This document shows positions 25,617-38,286 of a stretch of 64,000 nt of DNA, piece by piece (position 1 is the first letter of the stretch; every line of letters starts with the position of its first letter). The notes below the pieces were generated by a model. That model did no database searches, had not been told where the DNA came from, and worked only from the letters and a program-made list of their open reading frames with translations. Origin of the DNA: Paraspadella gotoi (Eukaryota > Chaetognatha). The stretch lies in the NCBI GenBank assembly GCA_051294375.1, contig CM119268.1, positions 7,369,405 through 7,433,404 of the forward strand. The letters run 5' to 3'. A program made the translations under genes and the position numbers.

Positions 25617-26764
25617 TTTAACCGCAATGCTACATCATCATCGGCGACGCCTTCTCGCGTCAAGTAAGTCGACGAACTCAAAACTTCCCTCAAGACACAA
25701 ATGGTCCAACGTAGATGGACCCGAGCAAAGACGAGGGTCTCCATGTACCGCCGGAGGGGGAAACGAGAGGGTAAGTTGATGAAATCACTCCGATTCGTGG
25801 CCCGATGACATTCCTTGGACCCTTCTTTTTCCGAAGAGATGCTTGGTTGACGAAATTCAAGAATGAATAAATGAATGATTTTGAATGCCGCTAAATATAT
25901 ACGACGAAACTATCAACGAGCCAAACAAACCAACCAACCAATCAATCTACCAACCGTTGTGGTATGACCGACTGGCTTGCTTATTAAAGAAGTATATTAA
26001 TGAAATAATGGATCGAATAATTAATAATGAATGAATGAAAGTGAGCGACGAACGAAACGCCGAACCACAAAGTAAACGGTTCATTGGAAAGCACCGAAAG
26101 AAACGAACAAAAAACCTAAACGAACAAAATAAACTAAAATGTTCAAATATAAACTGAGTCTTCTCGCCCATCCTCATTGCAGGGACAGAGACGAGCACCT
26201 CTCGACAGCGACATTCGGTCAAATATTTCCTGGATTCGACGGCGTTGATTCGCGCGGCGTCTTTAGCTTCGGCCCGAAGTCGATCCGTCAACAAAAATCG
26301 GACACAGTGAGTCGCTGCTCTCTCGGTTTGGGGTGAGTGGGTAGCGTTAGGGTCATTAGAGCCTGTTTGTTCGGGGTTCTGAAACCGTAAGTGGACGTTT
26401 TAGTTTTTTGTTTTTTCAATTGTGGCTTAGTGATCTTCGTTTGGACATATTTCAATGGACGTTAACTTTCTAAAGCATTTAAATACATATTTAGCTGAAT
26501 GGGTTTAGAGAACCTTATTATAGAGTCTTCTAAAATCAGCAAAAGGCACATTCGGGAAAGTAAAGCGATTCAAAAAATGTAAACTATCAAAAATAATTGG
26601 TAAAAATTTCAAAAGTTATTTATTTTACAGATAGGATATTAAAAAAAAAACTAAATGATTTCTAATACCCCACTGCAGCTCTACAACTCACAAACGGTAC
26701 GGCGTGGAAAATACGTCACCGACAAGAGAATCAAAAAGAATCATCAAGTTTTGGGCTTCAAAGA
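25617..26764 (+). pseudogene. Broken inverted copy of PHYHD1-like exons A, B and part of C
   Basis: Exon A copy: 25617-25770, 154 bp instead of 147, with net 7 inserted bases that destroy the frame. Exon B copy: 26183-26306, with compensating insertions and deletions. Exon C copy: from 26679, cut off by the N gap after 26764. Acceptors and donors (TTTTCAG, GTAAGT; TTGCAG, GTGAGT; CTGCAG) are preserved. The scattered indels with intact splice sites look more like uncorrected long-read errors than genuine gene decay, but a decayed duplicate cannot be excluded. Confidence 0.75.
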
Positions 26765-26789
26765 NNNNNNNNNNNNNNNNNNNNNNNNN
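26765..26789. other. Assembly gap (25 N) cutting PHYHD1 exon C copy
   Basis: Fixed-length gap at the outer end of the right arm. Sequence changes abruptly from an exon C fragment to the D' repeat. Confidence 0.98.
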
Positions 26790-26801
26790 AATCCCAATTT
26801 T

Positions 26802-26878
26802 CTCAGTCGATAAATGTTCATAACTGTAATTAAAATAGATTTATGCTTCGAAACTAGCGCGAGGATGACGACGACGAC

Positions 26879-26943
<65 letters not shown>

Positions 26944-27062
26944 CGACGATGATTATACTCTCAAAAATTATTGTTTTTACTCTCCAGGAAGCATTTTTTT
27001 TAAAGATTTTAAACGTCATGTAAAAATAGGCGTAAACATTTTCAAACAAACAAAAGTAAAAT
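26802..27062 (+). repeat. Direct-repeat copy D', after the 25-N gap, with (GAT)n core
   Basis: Matches 13990-14338 in order and orientation. The pure (GAT)n run is at about 26866-26945. This copy follows the gap at 26765-26789 and looks like unduplicated reference sequence. Confidence 0.8.
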
Positions 27063-27178
27063 AGCCAAAAACGCTAAATGTAAAGTACAATTCGAAAAGG
27101 CCACCCACCAATTCTCTTAAAAAATACAAATCTGGAACTTGTCTCACTTAAAAGATTTTTCCAAAATTAATAATATCT

Positions 27179-27376
27179 NNNNNNNNNNNNNNNNNNNNNN
27201 NNNNNNNNNNNNNNNNNNNNNNNNNNNNNNNNNNNNNNNNNNNNNNNNNNNNNNNNNNNNNNNNNNNNNNNNNNNNNNNNNNNNNNNNNNNNNNNNNNNN
27301 NNNNNNNNNNNNNNNNNNNNNNNNNNNNNNNNNNNNNNNNNNNNNNNNNNNNNNNNNNNNNNNNNNNNNNNNNNNN
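27179..27376. other. Assembly gap (198 N)
   Basis: Unsequenced. It is followed by a G run; neither side shows a gene. Confidence 0.98.
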
Positions 27377-27817
27377 GGGGGGAGTCACAGTTTCGTGTTA
27401 TCTCGAACAAATATTTTCTTTGAAAAGTTTTTTTCCCCCGTTGTAAAAATTATTCACATGAAAACCAGATGCAAAAAAGGCGTTTTGACCTATCGAAGTC
27501 TGAAATAAAGGGAGGAGGTAATAATAGCTCGTGTGTTAGGTGTGCTTTCGGGATGGCATAGTTGGAAAGGGCGTTGGTTTAAAAGTGTGGTTCTGCTTGT
27601 GGAACAATTTTTTTTCCGTTTCTCGTTGTGAAGGTTTTTGTGGTGGTGCTTGTTGTAGGTAAAGCAGACACAGANNNNNNNNNNGAGAGAGAGAGAGAGA
27701 GAGTCTCTTGGATAACACGTCAATGACGAAGGAAAACAGAAAGGTGTTGCATAGTTGGCTTGGCACAGAAGTGATTACAGAGTGATATCCGAGAAAACAA
27801 AAAGAGAATCATTTCCG

Positions 27818-28873
27818 TCAACTAATTCGAAAAACAAAAACAAAAACCAAAACATTGACGAAGGTTCACTCACCAATTCGGCCTCATCTCCGGTGAAGTA
27901 AACCGCCATTTTGAATTACTTTGTAGTTTCCACCCTTCGTGGGAAGAGATCCTCTTTTTTTGTTTTCTTTTATGTCGCGTGTGTTTTTTGTTGTTGTTTT
28001 TTTTTGTTTTTTTCGATCGATTTTGTTTTATCCTTTATTCCGATTGAGCTTCTGGTCCTGATTCATTTCGCGTCGAGTTTTTATCTTCACTTCGGATTTC
28101 GATTCCCTCCAAAATTTCTTGATTAAAACCAAATTTTTTGTGATTCGTTTTTTTTTCTAGGTATTTTTTATCCCAAAAAACAACAGAAATTTTTTTTTAT
28201 ACGAATTCCTCAAAGTTAGTTTGCGTTATTTTTTTTGTATAATTTTTTATATCCTTAGTTTTTATTTTTATTTTTTTTTTTGCCTTTCGTTGCCAGCTTC
28301 GAGAATCACAGCTTTAGCTGCCCATAAAAAATATCCAAACTTTATTTTTTTCGGGAGAATGCAGATAGTTTTTTTTTTATTAAAAAAAAAATACGTAAGT
28401 ATATATTTTACAATGAAAGTCTGCAGCGGTTTTTAATGTATGTAATATTGCGTCGGTGATTAATTAATTTAATTAAGTAGAATTGTTCTGACGAAACAGA
28501 ATTATTATGATTGCGATCCTTTTTCTTGACGATATATTTCGTTTTAAACGAGTTTAGTTAAATTTTGTTTTTTCGCAACGCGGAACAAACGACACAAGAG
28601 TTAAACACGCACCAAAATAAAACAAATGGTCAACAAACGGTTACAACGAACAAGTGGAGCAATAATACTGCGGCTAAATATCGTGTGTTAATTGTTTGTT
28701 TATATGATAAGGTGTTTTTTTGTTGTTGTTGTTGTTGTTGTTTTTTTTTATTGGTCGAACGAAGTATCACTTTATCGACGGTTGTTGAAGATGCTGAAAT
28801 ACATTAATGAAAATTTAATCAAATAAATTAGCGAGTTAACTTTGAATCCTTCATTGGAAGAATCCTAAAATGC
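27818..28873 (+). repeat. Left arm of a second inverted duplication, clean copy
   Basis: Reverse-complemented at 28943-30102. The arms meet at a 25-N gap (28874-28898) followed by a short GA-rich stretch. This arm holds an intact ATG exon and donor. Confidence 0.9.
27874..27909 (-). CDS. First coding exon of an unidentified gene (MAVYFTGDEAEL)
   Basis: A minus-strand ATG in a good start context (TTCAAAATGGCG) gives 12 codons, MAVYFTGDEAEL, then a strong donor GTGAGT at 27873-27868, phase 0. The upstream sequence is AT-rich and would be 5' UTR or promoter. The next exon should lie to the left and I could not identify it between 27490 and 27860. I do not recognise the protein. A noisy inverted copy lies at 30005-30042. 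Confidence 0.5.
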
Positions 28874-28942
28874 NNNNNNNNNNNNNNNNNNNNNNNNNGT
28901 AGAGAGAGAGACGGAGAGTATCAGAGAGAGAGAGAGAGAATG

Positions 28943-30102
28943 GCATTTACTAGATTCTTACAAGAAGGATTCAAAGTTAACTCTGCTATTTATTTATGAT
29001 TAAATTTTATAATGTATTTTCAGCATCTTCAACAACCGTCGATATAAGTGATTACTTCGTCGTTAGCTAATAGAAAAAAAAAACAAACAAGCAATCAACA
29101 ACAAAAAACACCTTAGTCATTATAAACAAACAATTAACACACGAATTTAGCCGCGCATATTATTGCTTCACTTGTTCGTTGTAACCGGTTTGTTGACCAT
29201 ATATGATGTTTATTGTCGGTGCGTGTTTTTAACATGCATTGTTGGTCGTTGTTTCCGCGTTGACGAAAAAAAAGCAAAATTTAAACTAAACTCTAAGTTT
29301 AAAACGAAATATAGGTCGTCAAGAAAAAGCCCGAATCGCAATCTAAATTATATCTGTTTAATCTCCAGAACATTCTACTTAATTAAATTAATTAATCAAA
29401 TCCGACGCAATTTACATACATTAAAAAAACCGCTCAGACTTTTCATTGTAAAATACTATACTTCGTAATTTTTTTTTAATAAAAAAAAAACTATCCTCCA
29501 TGTATGCTCCGAAAAGAAAATAAATGGTTTGGCATATTTTTTCCGAGTGGGCAGCTAAAGGCTGTGATGTCTCGAGCTGCAACGAAAGCAAAAAAAAAAA
29601 TAAAAATAAAAACTAAGGATATAAAAAAGGATTAATACAAAAAAAAAACGCAAACGTAACTTTTGAGGAATTCGTGATATAAAGAGATAAAAAATTTCTG
29701 TTGTTGTTTGGTCGACCGGGCCCGATAAAAAAACTACACTAGAAAAAAAAACGACCATCACAAAAATTTTTGGTTTTAATCAAGGAAATTTTGGAGGTGA
29801 AATCGACAATCGATAGTGAAATAAACAACTCGACGCGAACATGAGGATCGGACGCAGTAACAATGCTCAATCGGAATAAAGGATAAAACAAATATGCGAT
29901 CGAAAAAAACTAAAAAAAAACAAACACAAAAAACACACGCGACATAGAAAGAAACAAAAGAGGATCATCTTCGCACGAAGGGTCGGAAACTACAAAGTAA
30001 TTCAATGGCGGTTTTACTTCAGCCGGAAGATGAGGCCGAATTGGGTGGAGTGAACCGTTAGTCAATGTTTTGGTTTTTGTTTTGTTTTTCGAATTTAGTT
30101 GA
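28943..30102 (-). repeat. Right arm of the second inverted duplication, noisy copy
   Basis: Reverse complement of 27818-28873 with many small indels and about 100 extra bases. It begins next to the 25-N gap and ends where a (TC)n array starts at 30102. The exon copy at 30005-30042 is frameshifted. Confidence 0.9.
30005..30042 (+). pseudogene. Noisy inverted copy of the MAVYFTGDEAEL first exon
   Basis: ATGGCGGTTTTACTTCAGCC replaces ATGGCGGTTTACTTCACC of the clean copy. Extra bases shift the frame and break up the donor (GGGTGGAGTG). Consistent with uncorrected read errors. Confidence 0.6.
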
Positions 30103-30132
30103 TCTCTCTCTCTCTCTCTCTCTCTCTCACCT

Positions 30133-30321
30133 TCAAAGTGGTCTTTCCAATGTAATCGGACGAGCTTGTTTCTTTCTGATGGGATTCTTTTTAGTGTTGT
30201 CTTCAGGTTTTTTACGTGTTGTCTTCTTAGATCTTGGTGGTTTTCGTTGTTGTCTTCTTAGATTCCTTTTTCCTTTTCTTTCACGATGATTGATCTTGTT
30301 TTTCTTCACTTTTTTCTCGAA
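30133..30321 (-). CDS. Possible C-terminal exon, very basic, unknown product
   Basis: A 62-codon open frame rich in Lys and Arg: EKKVKKNKINHRERKGKR..., then RSKKTTRKKPEDNTKKN and a stop after ...PITLERPL. The lack of a matching acceptor is a weakness: the ...TTTTTAG at 30336 leads into a different frame. A nucleolar or ribosomal-type basic tail is possible, but no family is recognised. The end abuts the (TC)n array that closes the second inverted duplication. Confidence 0.22.
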   Translation of the reverse strand, partial: FEKKVKKNKINHRERKGKRNLRRQQRKPPRSKKTTRKKPEDNTKKNPIRKKQARPITLERPL

Positions 30322-31024
30322 TTATCGTATCCGATCTAAAAAGAACCAAAAAAAAAAAAAAGATAAGAGGGAGTTAAGAAAAATCACTGAGATATTTAAA
30401 AAAAAACAAAAGGCGCTGCATCAAAGAATCATCATCGCATAGCAAATACTAAATTAGGCTGCAGAGATATAAATATAATTTTGTCATTTTATGTTTTGTT
30501 TCGTTTCTGTTTTTTTTTTCTTGTTTCGTTTCTATCATTTAATTTCGTTCTTCGACCTCATCTCTCCTTTGATCGAGCGAGAAAAAGGATTAGAATGAAT
30601 CGCGAAGAAAATTCTGCGGAGGCGAAAAAGGGATTTGGTCGAACCTCACCTCACCTCACCTCTCCCATTAAGCCCAGCCTTACCCACATTCAACTTTCCA
30701 GTTTTCTCATTCTTGATGCGTTATTTTGTTAATTTTAGACTAGTATTTTCTGGTCGTAATAGTTTTTAATTGTGTTAATTTTATTCAAACTCATTTTTTT
30801 AATATTTATCTTAATAACTGTATTATTTTCTTCTTTTTTTTTCTAATTTTTTCTTTATTTCTTTCTCTCTTTCTTTCTTTTTTTCTTTCTCTATTTTCTC
30901 TCCGAGGTCTGTATCTTGTCAGATTCTTTGCTTCGTTGCTTCATTTTTTTTTTATTGAAAAATTGCGATATTACGTAAAAAAAATAATGCAATACAATAT
31001 AATTTTTTTTTTATAAAACGTAGA

Positions 31025-31094
31025 AATTTAAAAATAATATAAAAATGTAAAAAATTATTAGCTTGTCTGAGAGCAGCAGAGTAGAAGAGAGAGC

Positions 31095-31134
<40 letters not shown>

Positions 31135-32313
31135 AAGAGAGAGAGAGCACGAGAAGAGGAGCGGATAGGCGGAGAAAAAACTTTGTGAAACGAGTCTAGA
31201 AGCACGAAGTAGGAATGCTCATTGGGGCGGGATGGGGGGGAGAATAAAACACGAGATAAAATCCATCTTCGTTTTTTCTCCCCCCCCTCTTTTAGTCTTC
31301 TAGGCGAAGGGGGGAGGACAGTAATTGAATTAATTGATTGCAGACTTTGATGCAAAGATCAGTTTCACCGAAAAACGCGACTTGCCATTAGTCATTCTTG
31401 TTGTTGTCGTCGTCGGCGGTCGTCTTTTTTTATATTAACAGACGAATAACTAAAAATGTAAGAAATGAATGCCAAAGAAATTAAATTATTGCAGGGAATT
31501 TGAAAAATGATGAAATAAAGAAAGCTTATTTATTACAACAACTTACCAAAATTTTAGTCGAAAATAAGCATAATAAATATATTAAATTTTAAAGGTAAGT
31601 TTAGATAAGGTTATGAAAAAGATGATACTACATTTCCGATAAATAGAATAATCTAGAAATGAAAAAAAAGTGTACGGCAGCGTGCAATTAAGTTTTCGTT
31701 GAAACTAGTCCAAAAATTATCCATCGCATGTTTTTAAACTTGACCGGAAGATTCACCAGAACGAAAGTCAGCGAAGACGACGCTTCAAAATTCACTAAAA
31801 AAAAAAAAGTTTGCTGCTGAAAGCGGAGCGGCTTCGAGCTGAAGTCGACAAAGGATTCACGAAAACATTTCACCAAAGAAAGAATAGAACGGAAGTTATA
31901 AGAATAAAGAAGAATTTCAGTAAAGCAAAAAAGAAAAAAGCAAGGCAGAGCGAGAGGACGCAGCATGGAAGATGAGAGAGAGAGAGATGTAATGATGAGA
32001 GAAGATCGACAAGAGAGAGACTGAGCAGACGAGATGAGAGATGGAGAGAGACGAGCCAAGAGAGCAGAAGAGCAGGCACTATTGAGAAGAGAGAGAGACG
32101 CAGAAAAGGCATAAAAAAATGATCAAACTACAAGCGGTTAGCAGAATGGATGATTGCAGATTGTACTTGGATGTGAGAGATGATGTATCGATTGGGAGTG
32201 TAATTGTCGAGGAGGAGGCAGGCAGGACGGAATAAATATGCATTGCTAGGGATGCAGTCATAAGGGAAGTAAAATACGCAAATGAATTATAACTTTACCT
32301 CTTCTCTTCTTTT
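31025..32313. other. Noisy block ending at a 25-N gap; no gene recognised
   Basis: Contains interrupted GA-rich stretches (31077-31160 and 31925-32105) with the irregular insertions seen in the other error-rich blocks, and stops at the gap 32314-32338. A short frame LLKAERLRAEVDKGFTKTF near 31815 looks helical, but an in-frame stop lies just upstream and no acceptor is visible. Confidence 0.45.
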
Positions 32314-32523
32314 NNNNNNNNNNNNNNNNNNNNNNNNNAAAATTTAAGAGCTGGCGAATGGCGAAGCGGGAGGAAGAGGAGGAGGAGGAGGATGAGGAGG
32401 AGGATGATGAGGAGGAGGAGGAGAGATGACAAACATGATGACGGAAAAGTCTGAAACACGAATTCTGTGACTGTGAAGTCGACGATATTTTTAGATCACG
32501 AGAAAACGATGGCGATGTTGGGA

Positions 32524-32525
<2 letters not shown>

Positions 32526-32582
<57 letters not shown>

Positions 32583-32750
32583 TTTTCTTGTTGTTGTTGA
32601 TGTGTTGTTATTATTGTTTTGTTGTTGTTGTTTGGTTGTTGTTGTTGTTGTTATTGTTTTATTGTTGTTGTTATTGTTTTATTGTTGTTGTTATTGTTGT
32701 AATATTGATATCGACGACGACGAAGACTTTTTGTTATTGTTGTTGTTGTC
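32526..32750. repeat. (GAC)n followed by GTT-rich trinucleotide repeat
   Basis: About 19 GAC units, then about 160 bases of imperfect GTT/ATT units with a final GAC/GTT mix. The Thr, Leu and Val runs in the frames are repeat translations. Confidence 0.95.
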
Positions 32751-32787
32751 GGCGAAATAAGAAAAAAGAAAGCATAAAAGAAAAAAA

Positions 32788-32819
<32 letters not shown>

Positions 32820-33749
32820 AAATTTAAAGAAACCAATAAAAAAGATGACAATATCGCCGAATCACTCAATCACAAAGCCGGTGACATTAACACCTCAGCT
32901 CCGTAGAGCGAAAAATAAAAAAAAACTTTTTTTTTTGGTCGGAATCAAGAATTCTCGGAATTTCTTTGGATTTCCATCGCGATTTCATTCATTGGAATCT
33001 TGATGGGGCCGAACCTCCGAGTCAGTGTCAACAAAAGAGCATCGGAGACAGAGATTTAAGCAGAGGGATAGAGANNNNNNNNNNNNNNNNNNNNNNNNNN
33101 NNNNNNNNNNNNNNNNNNNNNNNNNNNNNNNNNNNNNNNNNNNNNNNNNNNNNNNNNNNNNNNNNNNNNNNNNNNNNNNNNNNNNNNNNNNNNNNNNNNN
33201 NNNNNNNNNNNNNNNNNNNNNNNNNNNNNNNNNNNNNNNNNNNNNNNNNNNNNNNNNNNNNNNNNNNNNNNNNNNNNNNNNNNNCCCCCCCTCAGAAAAA
33301 AAGTAAACCCGGGAGCCGAGAAAACAGGTGGCCAATTCGGAAAAGGGAAAGAAAATTGAAAATAAAAAAAAAAGAGTGAAAATCAGTGAAGGAGTTTCGG
33401 GTCGTCGTCGATCGGAACATTAATCACTGGGAGCGAGTGAAACGTTGGCGACGATTAAATGACGAAAGGGTCAACGACNNNNNNNNNNNNNNNNNNNNNN
33501 NNNNNNNNNNNNNNNNNNNNNNNNNNNNNNNNNNNNNNNNNNNNNNNNNNNNNNNNNNNNNNNNNNNNNNNNNNNNNNNNNNNNNNNNNNNNNNNNNNNN
33601 NNNNNNNNNNNNNNNNNNNNNNNNNNNNNNNNNNNNNNNNNNNNNNNNNNNNNNNNNNNNNNNNNNNNNNNNNNNNNNNNNNNNNNNNNNNNNNNNNNNN
33701 NNNNNNNNNNNNNNNNNNNNNNNNATTCACCGGAAAAAAAAGTTTTTAC

Positions 33750-33807
33750 CTTTTTGTCGAAGTCGATTTGAAGAACTGTCCGGAGCTGGACTTTGAATTC
33801 GTCAAAC
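33750..33807 (-). CDS. Candidate small exon next to a gap, unknown product
   Basis: Minus strand: acceptor CGTTTCCAATCAG before 33807 and donor GTAAAA after 33750 enclose 58 bp encoding FDEFKVQLRTVLQIDFDKK. The plus strand is also open through the same bases (FVEVDLKNCPELDFEFVKPD), so strand is uncertain. A 246-N gap begins 26 bases from the donor and hides what follows. Confidence 0.25.
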
Positions 33808-34644
33808 CTGATTGGAAACGAGAGATAAGTGATAAAAGTGAGAGGCGATAAGTGATAAATGTGATAAGTGTTATCCCGACGGCCGAGCCCGTTACAGGGA
33901 AGATACTTTTCCAATAACTAATACGGGAAAACTCCTCGGCTCTGTAGGTTTTAATTTTTAAAAAGGCCGAGGCCCGAGAGGCAAACCATATTCTTTAAAA
34001 AAATATTCGCCAAATACACTCACAGTCTCACACACAGACTTTATTGACAAACAGGAAAACCGAGAGAAATTCCGATTCGATCGGCGAATAAAAACGTTGA
34101 ATTAGATTTTAGCCGATCGAGATAAACGATTCTCGACTCGATCGCTTTCGTTTCTCTCTCACCTCGAAATCGAATTTCGTCGCCAAGATCGAGCTGCTCT
34201 TTTGTTTCTTAATTTTTTGTTGTTTTTTTTTCGTTGTGAAAACCCAAACAAAGCTAAAGCGAAATTTTCGTGAATCGATTTTGTGACAAAAAAAGAACTA
34301 ATTCCTCATTTCGTAGGCGAAGTAATGAGAAAAAAAATAATCGGTCCTTTTTTGAGAGATTTTTTTTTATTTCACTTTTTTCCCCGCTAGATGTCTCCTT
34401 AGGCGGCGTTCACCCCCGGACGACTGGAAGGAGACTGAGAGTGAGAGAGTGAGAGAGAGAGAGATATTTGAAAAGAAGAAGGAGAAGAGGAGGAGGAAGA
34501 AGAAAAAGAAAGTTTGAGAGTCGAATCGTTAACGTCACGAGGAAAAGAAAGAGGGATCGAGACGTGAGAGTCGACTCCTTGACGTCGCCGGTGAAAGTGG
34601 AAAATGGGAACGGGAGGGCAGAGTAACACCCAGTACGGTAGTGC

Positions 34645-34648
<4 letters not shown>

Positions 34649-34738
<90 letters not shown>
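34649..34738. repeat. (GA)n microsatellite
   Basis: About 90 bases of pure GA in a purine-rich surrounding (34430-34600). Confidence 0.97.
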
Positions 34739-34739
<1 letters not shown>

Positions 34740-34859
34740 CGTAGAAGATTTGGCCATTACTCAGCGGATGAAGACAAAAAAAGGGAAAATGCGATTAAAA
34801 TTAAAAAAAAAGTCGAAATTGTCAAAAGAAATTGAAAGGTTGAAAAGTAGAGAGGAAGG

Positions 34860-35690
34860 AAACAAGGAGGGGGTGAAACCTGCGCCTTTCTTAAGTTATA
34901 TTATTAATGTTATTATTACTTTGAATTGAATTGTTGCACGATACTCGATGCCGTGAGAGCTGGTTTTAATTAGGCTTTTTCCTGTGACTCGTTCTTTTTC
35001 ATTGATCGAAAGATAATATTTCAATAATTAAATTGTAAGTCAACTCATTATTCAATATTCACATTTAGCTTTTTACCGCGGAAAATATGAATTACGTAAA
35101 CTTTTCTGTCATAAATAAAAGAAAAATATGATTTATCGGTAAACAAATCTTTAAACAGATTTAACGGTCTACTTCGACAATCACGGCAACAACATTTTTA
35201 ATTGCTGTCGTTCCAGATGGATACTCTTTATAAAAGAATCATTTTCAAAAATTTAATTTAATATAATTTTTTTTCCCGACAAAAATGAAGTAAAACATAA
35301 TCGATTCGAAATCTCCGACTAATATCATCATCAACCGTAATTCAAATCTTCCCGCGCTTTTTCTTATCTTCCGGTCGCCACGCCCTTTTTCAAAGATACT
35401 CACCGTATTTACGAGATCGTATCGTTTTATTTTTCTTTCAGTGCCTGATGTTCTTCTGTTTCCTCGTCGGATTTTTGAGACGTGAGCAAATTTCCTTTTT
35501 CTCTTTTTCGCGCGCGTAAGTTGAAAATATGTATTGGGTGATTGGAAAAATCTATCGATTTTGTTTCTAAATTAATTGACTCTGATTCTAAGATCTAAAT
35601 ATAGCGAGAGTGATCACGATAAAAAATGTCGCCCTTGATTGATTTTTGTCTCGAGTCAAACGTTGACTTTCGGAGAACCAAAAAAAAAAG
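34860..35690. other. AT-rich stretch, no gene recognised
   Basis: No splice-bounded open frame or repeat array is seen. Possibly intron of the candidate minus-strand gene at 35698-35831. Confidence 0.5.
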
Positions 35691-35697
35691 GCTTATT

Positions 35698-35831
35698 TTA
35701 TCTTTCCTCGCTCGATCTTTCGTTATTTTCTCTCTTTTCCGAGAAATGATTCCTTTTCACTCGCGTTCGTTTTCGTCTTGCTCTTTTGTTTGTCGTTCCC
35801 TTCGTGATCCGGTACGAACGTCGGACGTCAC
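35698..35831 (-). CDS. Candidate terminal exon, basic, unknown product
   Basis: A textbook acceptor (about a dozen T, then GCAG) ends at 35832 on the minus strand. In one phase the exon reads DVRRSYRITKGTTNKRARRK... for 44 codons to a TAA at 35698-35700. In another it reads VTSDVRTGSRRERQTKEQDE... to a TGA after 24 codons. The acceptor is strong; the reading phase cannot be fixed without the upstream exon. No family is recognised. Confidence 0.35.
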
Positions 35832-36158
35832 CTGCAAAAAAAAAAAAGGATTATCTTTAATGCCGCACAACGAAAAGGGTTAAATATTATAACTATATTA
35901 TATTGCATTAATGCACATTAACATTGACGAATGTTCTAAAGACACGATGAAATGTCACTGCGATCGACTCTGCGGAGGTCGTGACACTTTTTTTCTGAGG
36001 AATTAAAATCGTTTTATTCGCGACTTATCTTCTTAATCACAACAAATTTTGAGAAAAAAAAATTGAATCGTGATTCACTCTGAAAGTCTTCGTTAATCTA
36101 CTCTTCATCTCCGTGAGTTGTACGAGTTTTTTGTGATTAGAAGTTTGGAAAATTAGAA

Positions 36159-36190
<32 letters not shown>

Positions 36191-36349
36191 AGAGAAAGAA
36201 AGAAACGAGGAGAACAGAGCAAAGAGAAAGTTAGAAAAGAAAGGAAGAAAGATAGAGAAGAAAGATAGAAATAGAAAGAAAGAAGAAAGAAAGATAGATA
36301 GACATTGATAGAAGAAAAGAAAGAAAGGAAAAGAAAGAAAGAAAGATAA

Positions 36350-38261
36350 GAAAGATAGAAAAAAAGAAAAGATAGAAATAAAGATGCCACAACATAGTAA
36401 AGAGTTAAAACTAAGTCAGGAAGAGAGAGGAGATAATTCAGAATTTATTACAACACTAGAGAAAGGGAGAGGGGGGAAAATAATCATTGGACACGAAAGA
36501 CAAATAAACTTGGAAGAATGAAAAAAAAATACAAGAATATACAAAAATTCTATTAAGGCGGATGCATCGACATTGAAAGAATATTAGCGTATACTATGCG
36601 CAATCCGGAATCTGGACTCCTCTGAAAAGACTCGCAGAAATTTTTAGTTCGTGTACGGAATCACATCTACTCCTCTTACTATTGTAAGACATATATATGC
36701 AATTTTTTGTTTTTTATTTTTTTAATTTTAGCGATCTAACGAATTATATGGGTCAATAGATACTCCCGAAAAATAGTCTAGAGGGGTAATCATGGACTAA
36801 TTCACTTTCCCAGTGTCGGTCTCAAACTCTAATAGAATTTCAACCTAAAAAAGAACGTCAATCCGCAACAATAGATCAAGGACATTTAATGAAATATTTA
36901 AAAAAAGTGTTATTAAATTATTAGTATGATGAGGGAGCCACACACTCCTATTCTAAAACGCAATTTCAAAAAAGCGAAAACCGAAATTTAAATATAAGTT
37001 CTTTCATCTTTTTCGCTCTACACTTCATTCCATGTTTTTCAACCCTATCAGGATTCTATTCAAGTTCACATCAGCACTAAAAACGATGCTTTCATTAACT
37101 CATGTACTGGTGGCCCACGAGGTGAATCTCTCTCCTCTTTCACTTCAGATTCTTTCTCTCTCGGGATCTCTCTCTCTCTCTCCTTCTCTCTCCTTCTCTC
37201 CCTCCTTCCCTCTCCTATTCGGGTCTCTCTCTTCTCTGGGTTCTAACTGCTGTTATCGTTGTAACGAAGCACGTCAACCACCGGAGATCAAAAATTTTTT
37301 TATACTCGATGCTCGAATCCTGTTCTTATGAAAAGATTAATATTTCATTCTGTTAACGCTGTTCTTTGCCTGAGAATACGAGAAACTGTCAAGAGGAGCC
37401 GAATGGATAGAGATAGAGAGAGAGAGTGAGAGAGTAGAGAGAAGAGATGAGAGAGACGAGGGAGAGAGAGAGAGAGAGTAGAGGTTTATACAAGAAGAGA
37501 AGGCAAACGACCTATATAAATCCTCGCTCGCGTCTTTTTTCATGTCTTGCTACAGTAGTAGAGATCAGATGAGGTCGAAGGACGCCTGCGAAAGAAACAT
37601 TTTCAATTCTCACGAAAGCTTGAGGTTTCTTATTTTGTCTAAATATGAGTTCAGAATAAAGTGTAAAATTCTACCGAGTGTAGTGATCAAACACGAGATT
37701 CGGTGGGGTGGGGCAGCGTCCGAGAGACGCGAGGGGGTAAGATAGTGGTGACGGTTGGCATATTCGAATGGATGGAGATGACTTGGCGAGGTAAATGACT
37801 ATCGGACAGACTAGTAGGGATTATGAGATGTGAAAGCAGAGAGAGAGAGAGAGTAGCGAGTAGAGAGATGCGAAGAGAGAGAGATGAGAGAAGAGAGGAG
37901 AAGAAAGAGACGAAGAAGTAAGAGAGAGAGGACGAGAGAGAGCAGAGAGAAGAAGAGGGCTTTCCTATATGTTAAACACGCATTAACATAATCTATAAGA
38001 GGGCCACACCTAGAGGATGGCAAACGCTGGAGTTCTTTTCACAGAGGTTCACAAAATACCTATGTAAGGAGGGTGGTTGTGTTAATATCTAATTTACCTA
38101 AGATTTGTTGCACCTATTTGCCCGAAAAACGAGACTCTTTCGAGGCCGGAAGGTCTAAAGGCAGAAACAGCACCATTGTGTTGTTAGGACCTGGCTAAAG
38201 TATCAGATGGAGGAGGAGACTGGAAAGTACCTTTTAAGCAGTTTAAAAAGAACCCTAGTAG
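36350..38261 (+). repeat. Direct duplication, first (noisy) copy
   Basis: Matches 38287-39730 in order and orientation. Shared anchors include GATGCCA...ACTAAGTCA, ACAAGAATATACAAA, the CT-rich block, GTTGTAACGAAG, CACCTAGAGGATGGCAAAC and CGAAAAACGAGA. This copy has many extra bases and ends at a 25-N gap. Confidence 0.85.
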
Positions 38262-38286
38262 NNNNNNNNNNNNNNNNNNNNNNNNN

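Larger units (their letters stand above)
14338..26764 (-). repeat. Right arm of the giant inverted duplication, error-rich copy
   Basis: Reverse complement of 1086-11951. It has many one- and two-base insertions and deletions, interrupted (CT)n/(GA)n arrays and frameshifted copies of PHYHD1 exons. It is about 1.5 kb longer than the left arm. About 663 bp of this is a transposon-like insertion (23329-23991) and about 200 bp a replacement near 14535-14860. It stops at a 25-N gap inside exon C. Confidence 0.93.
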
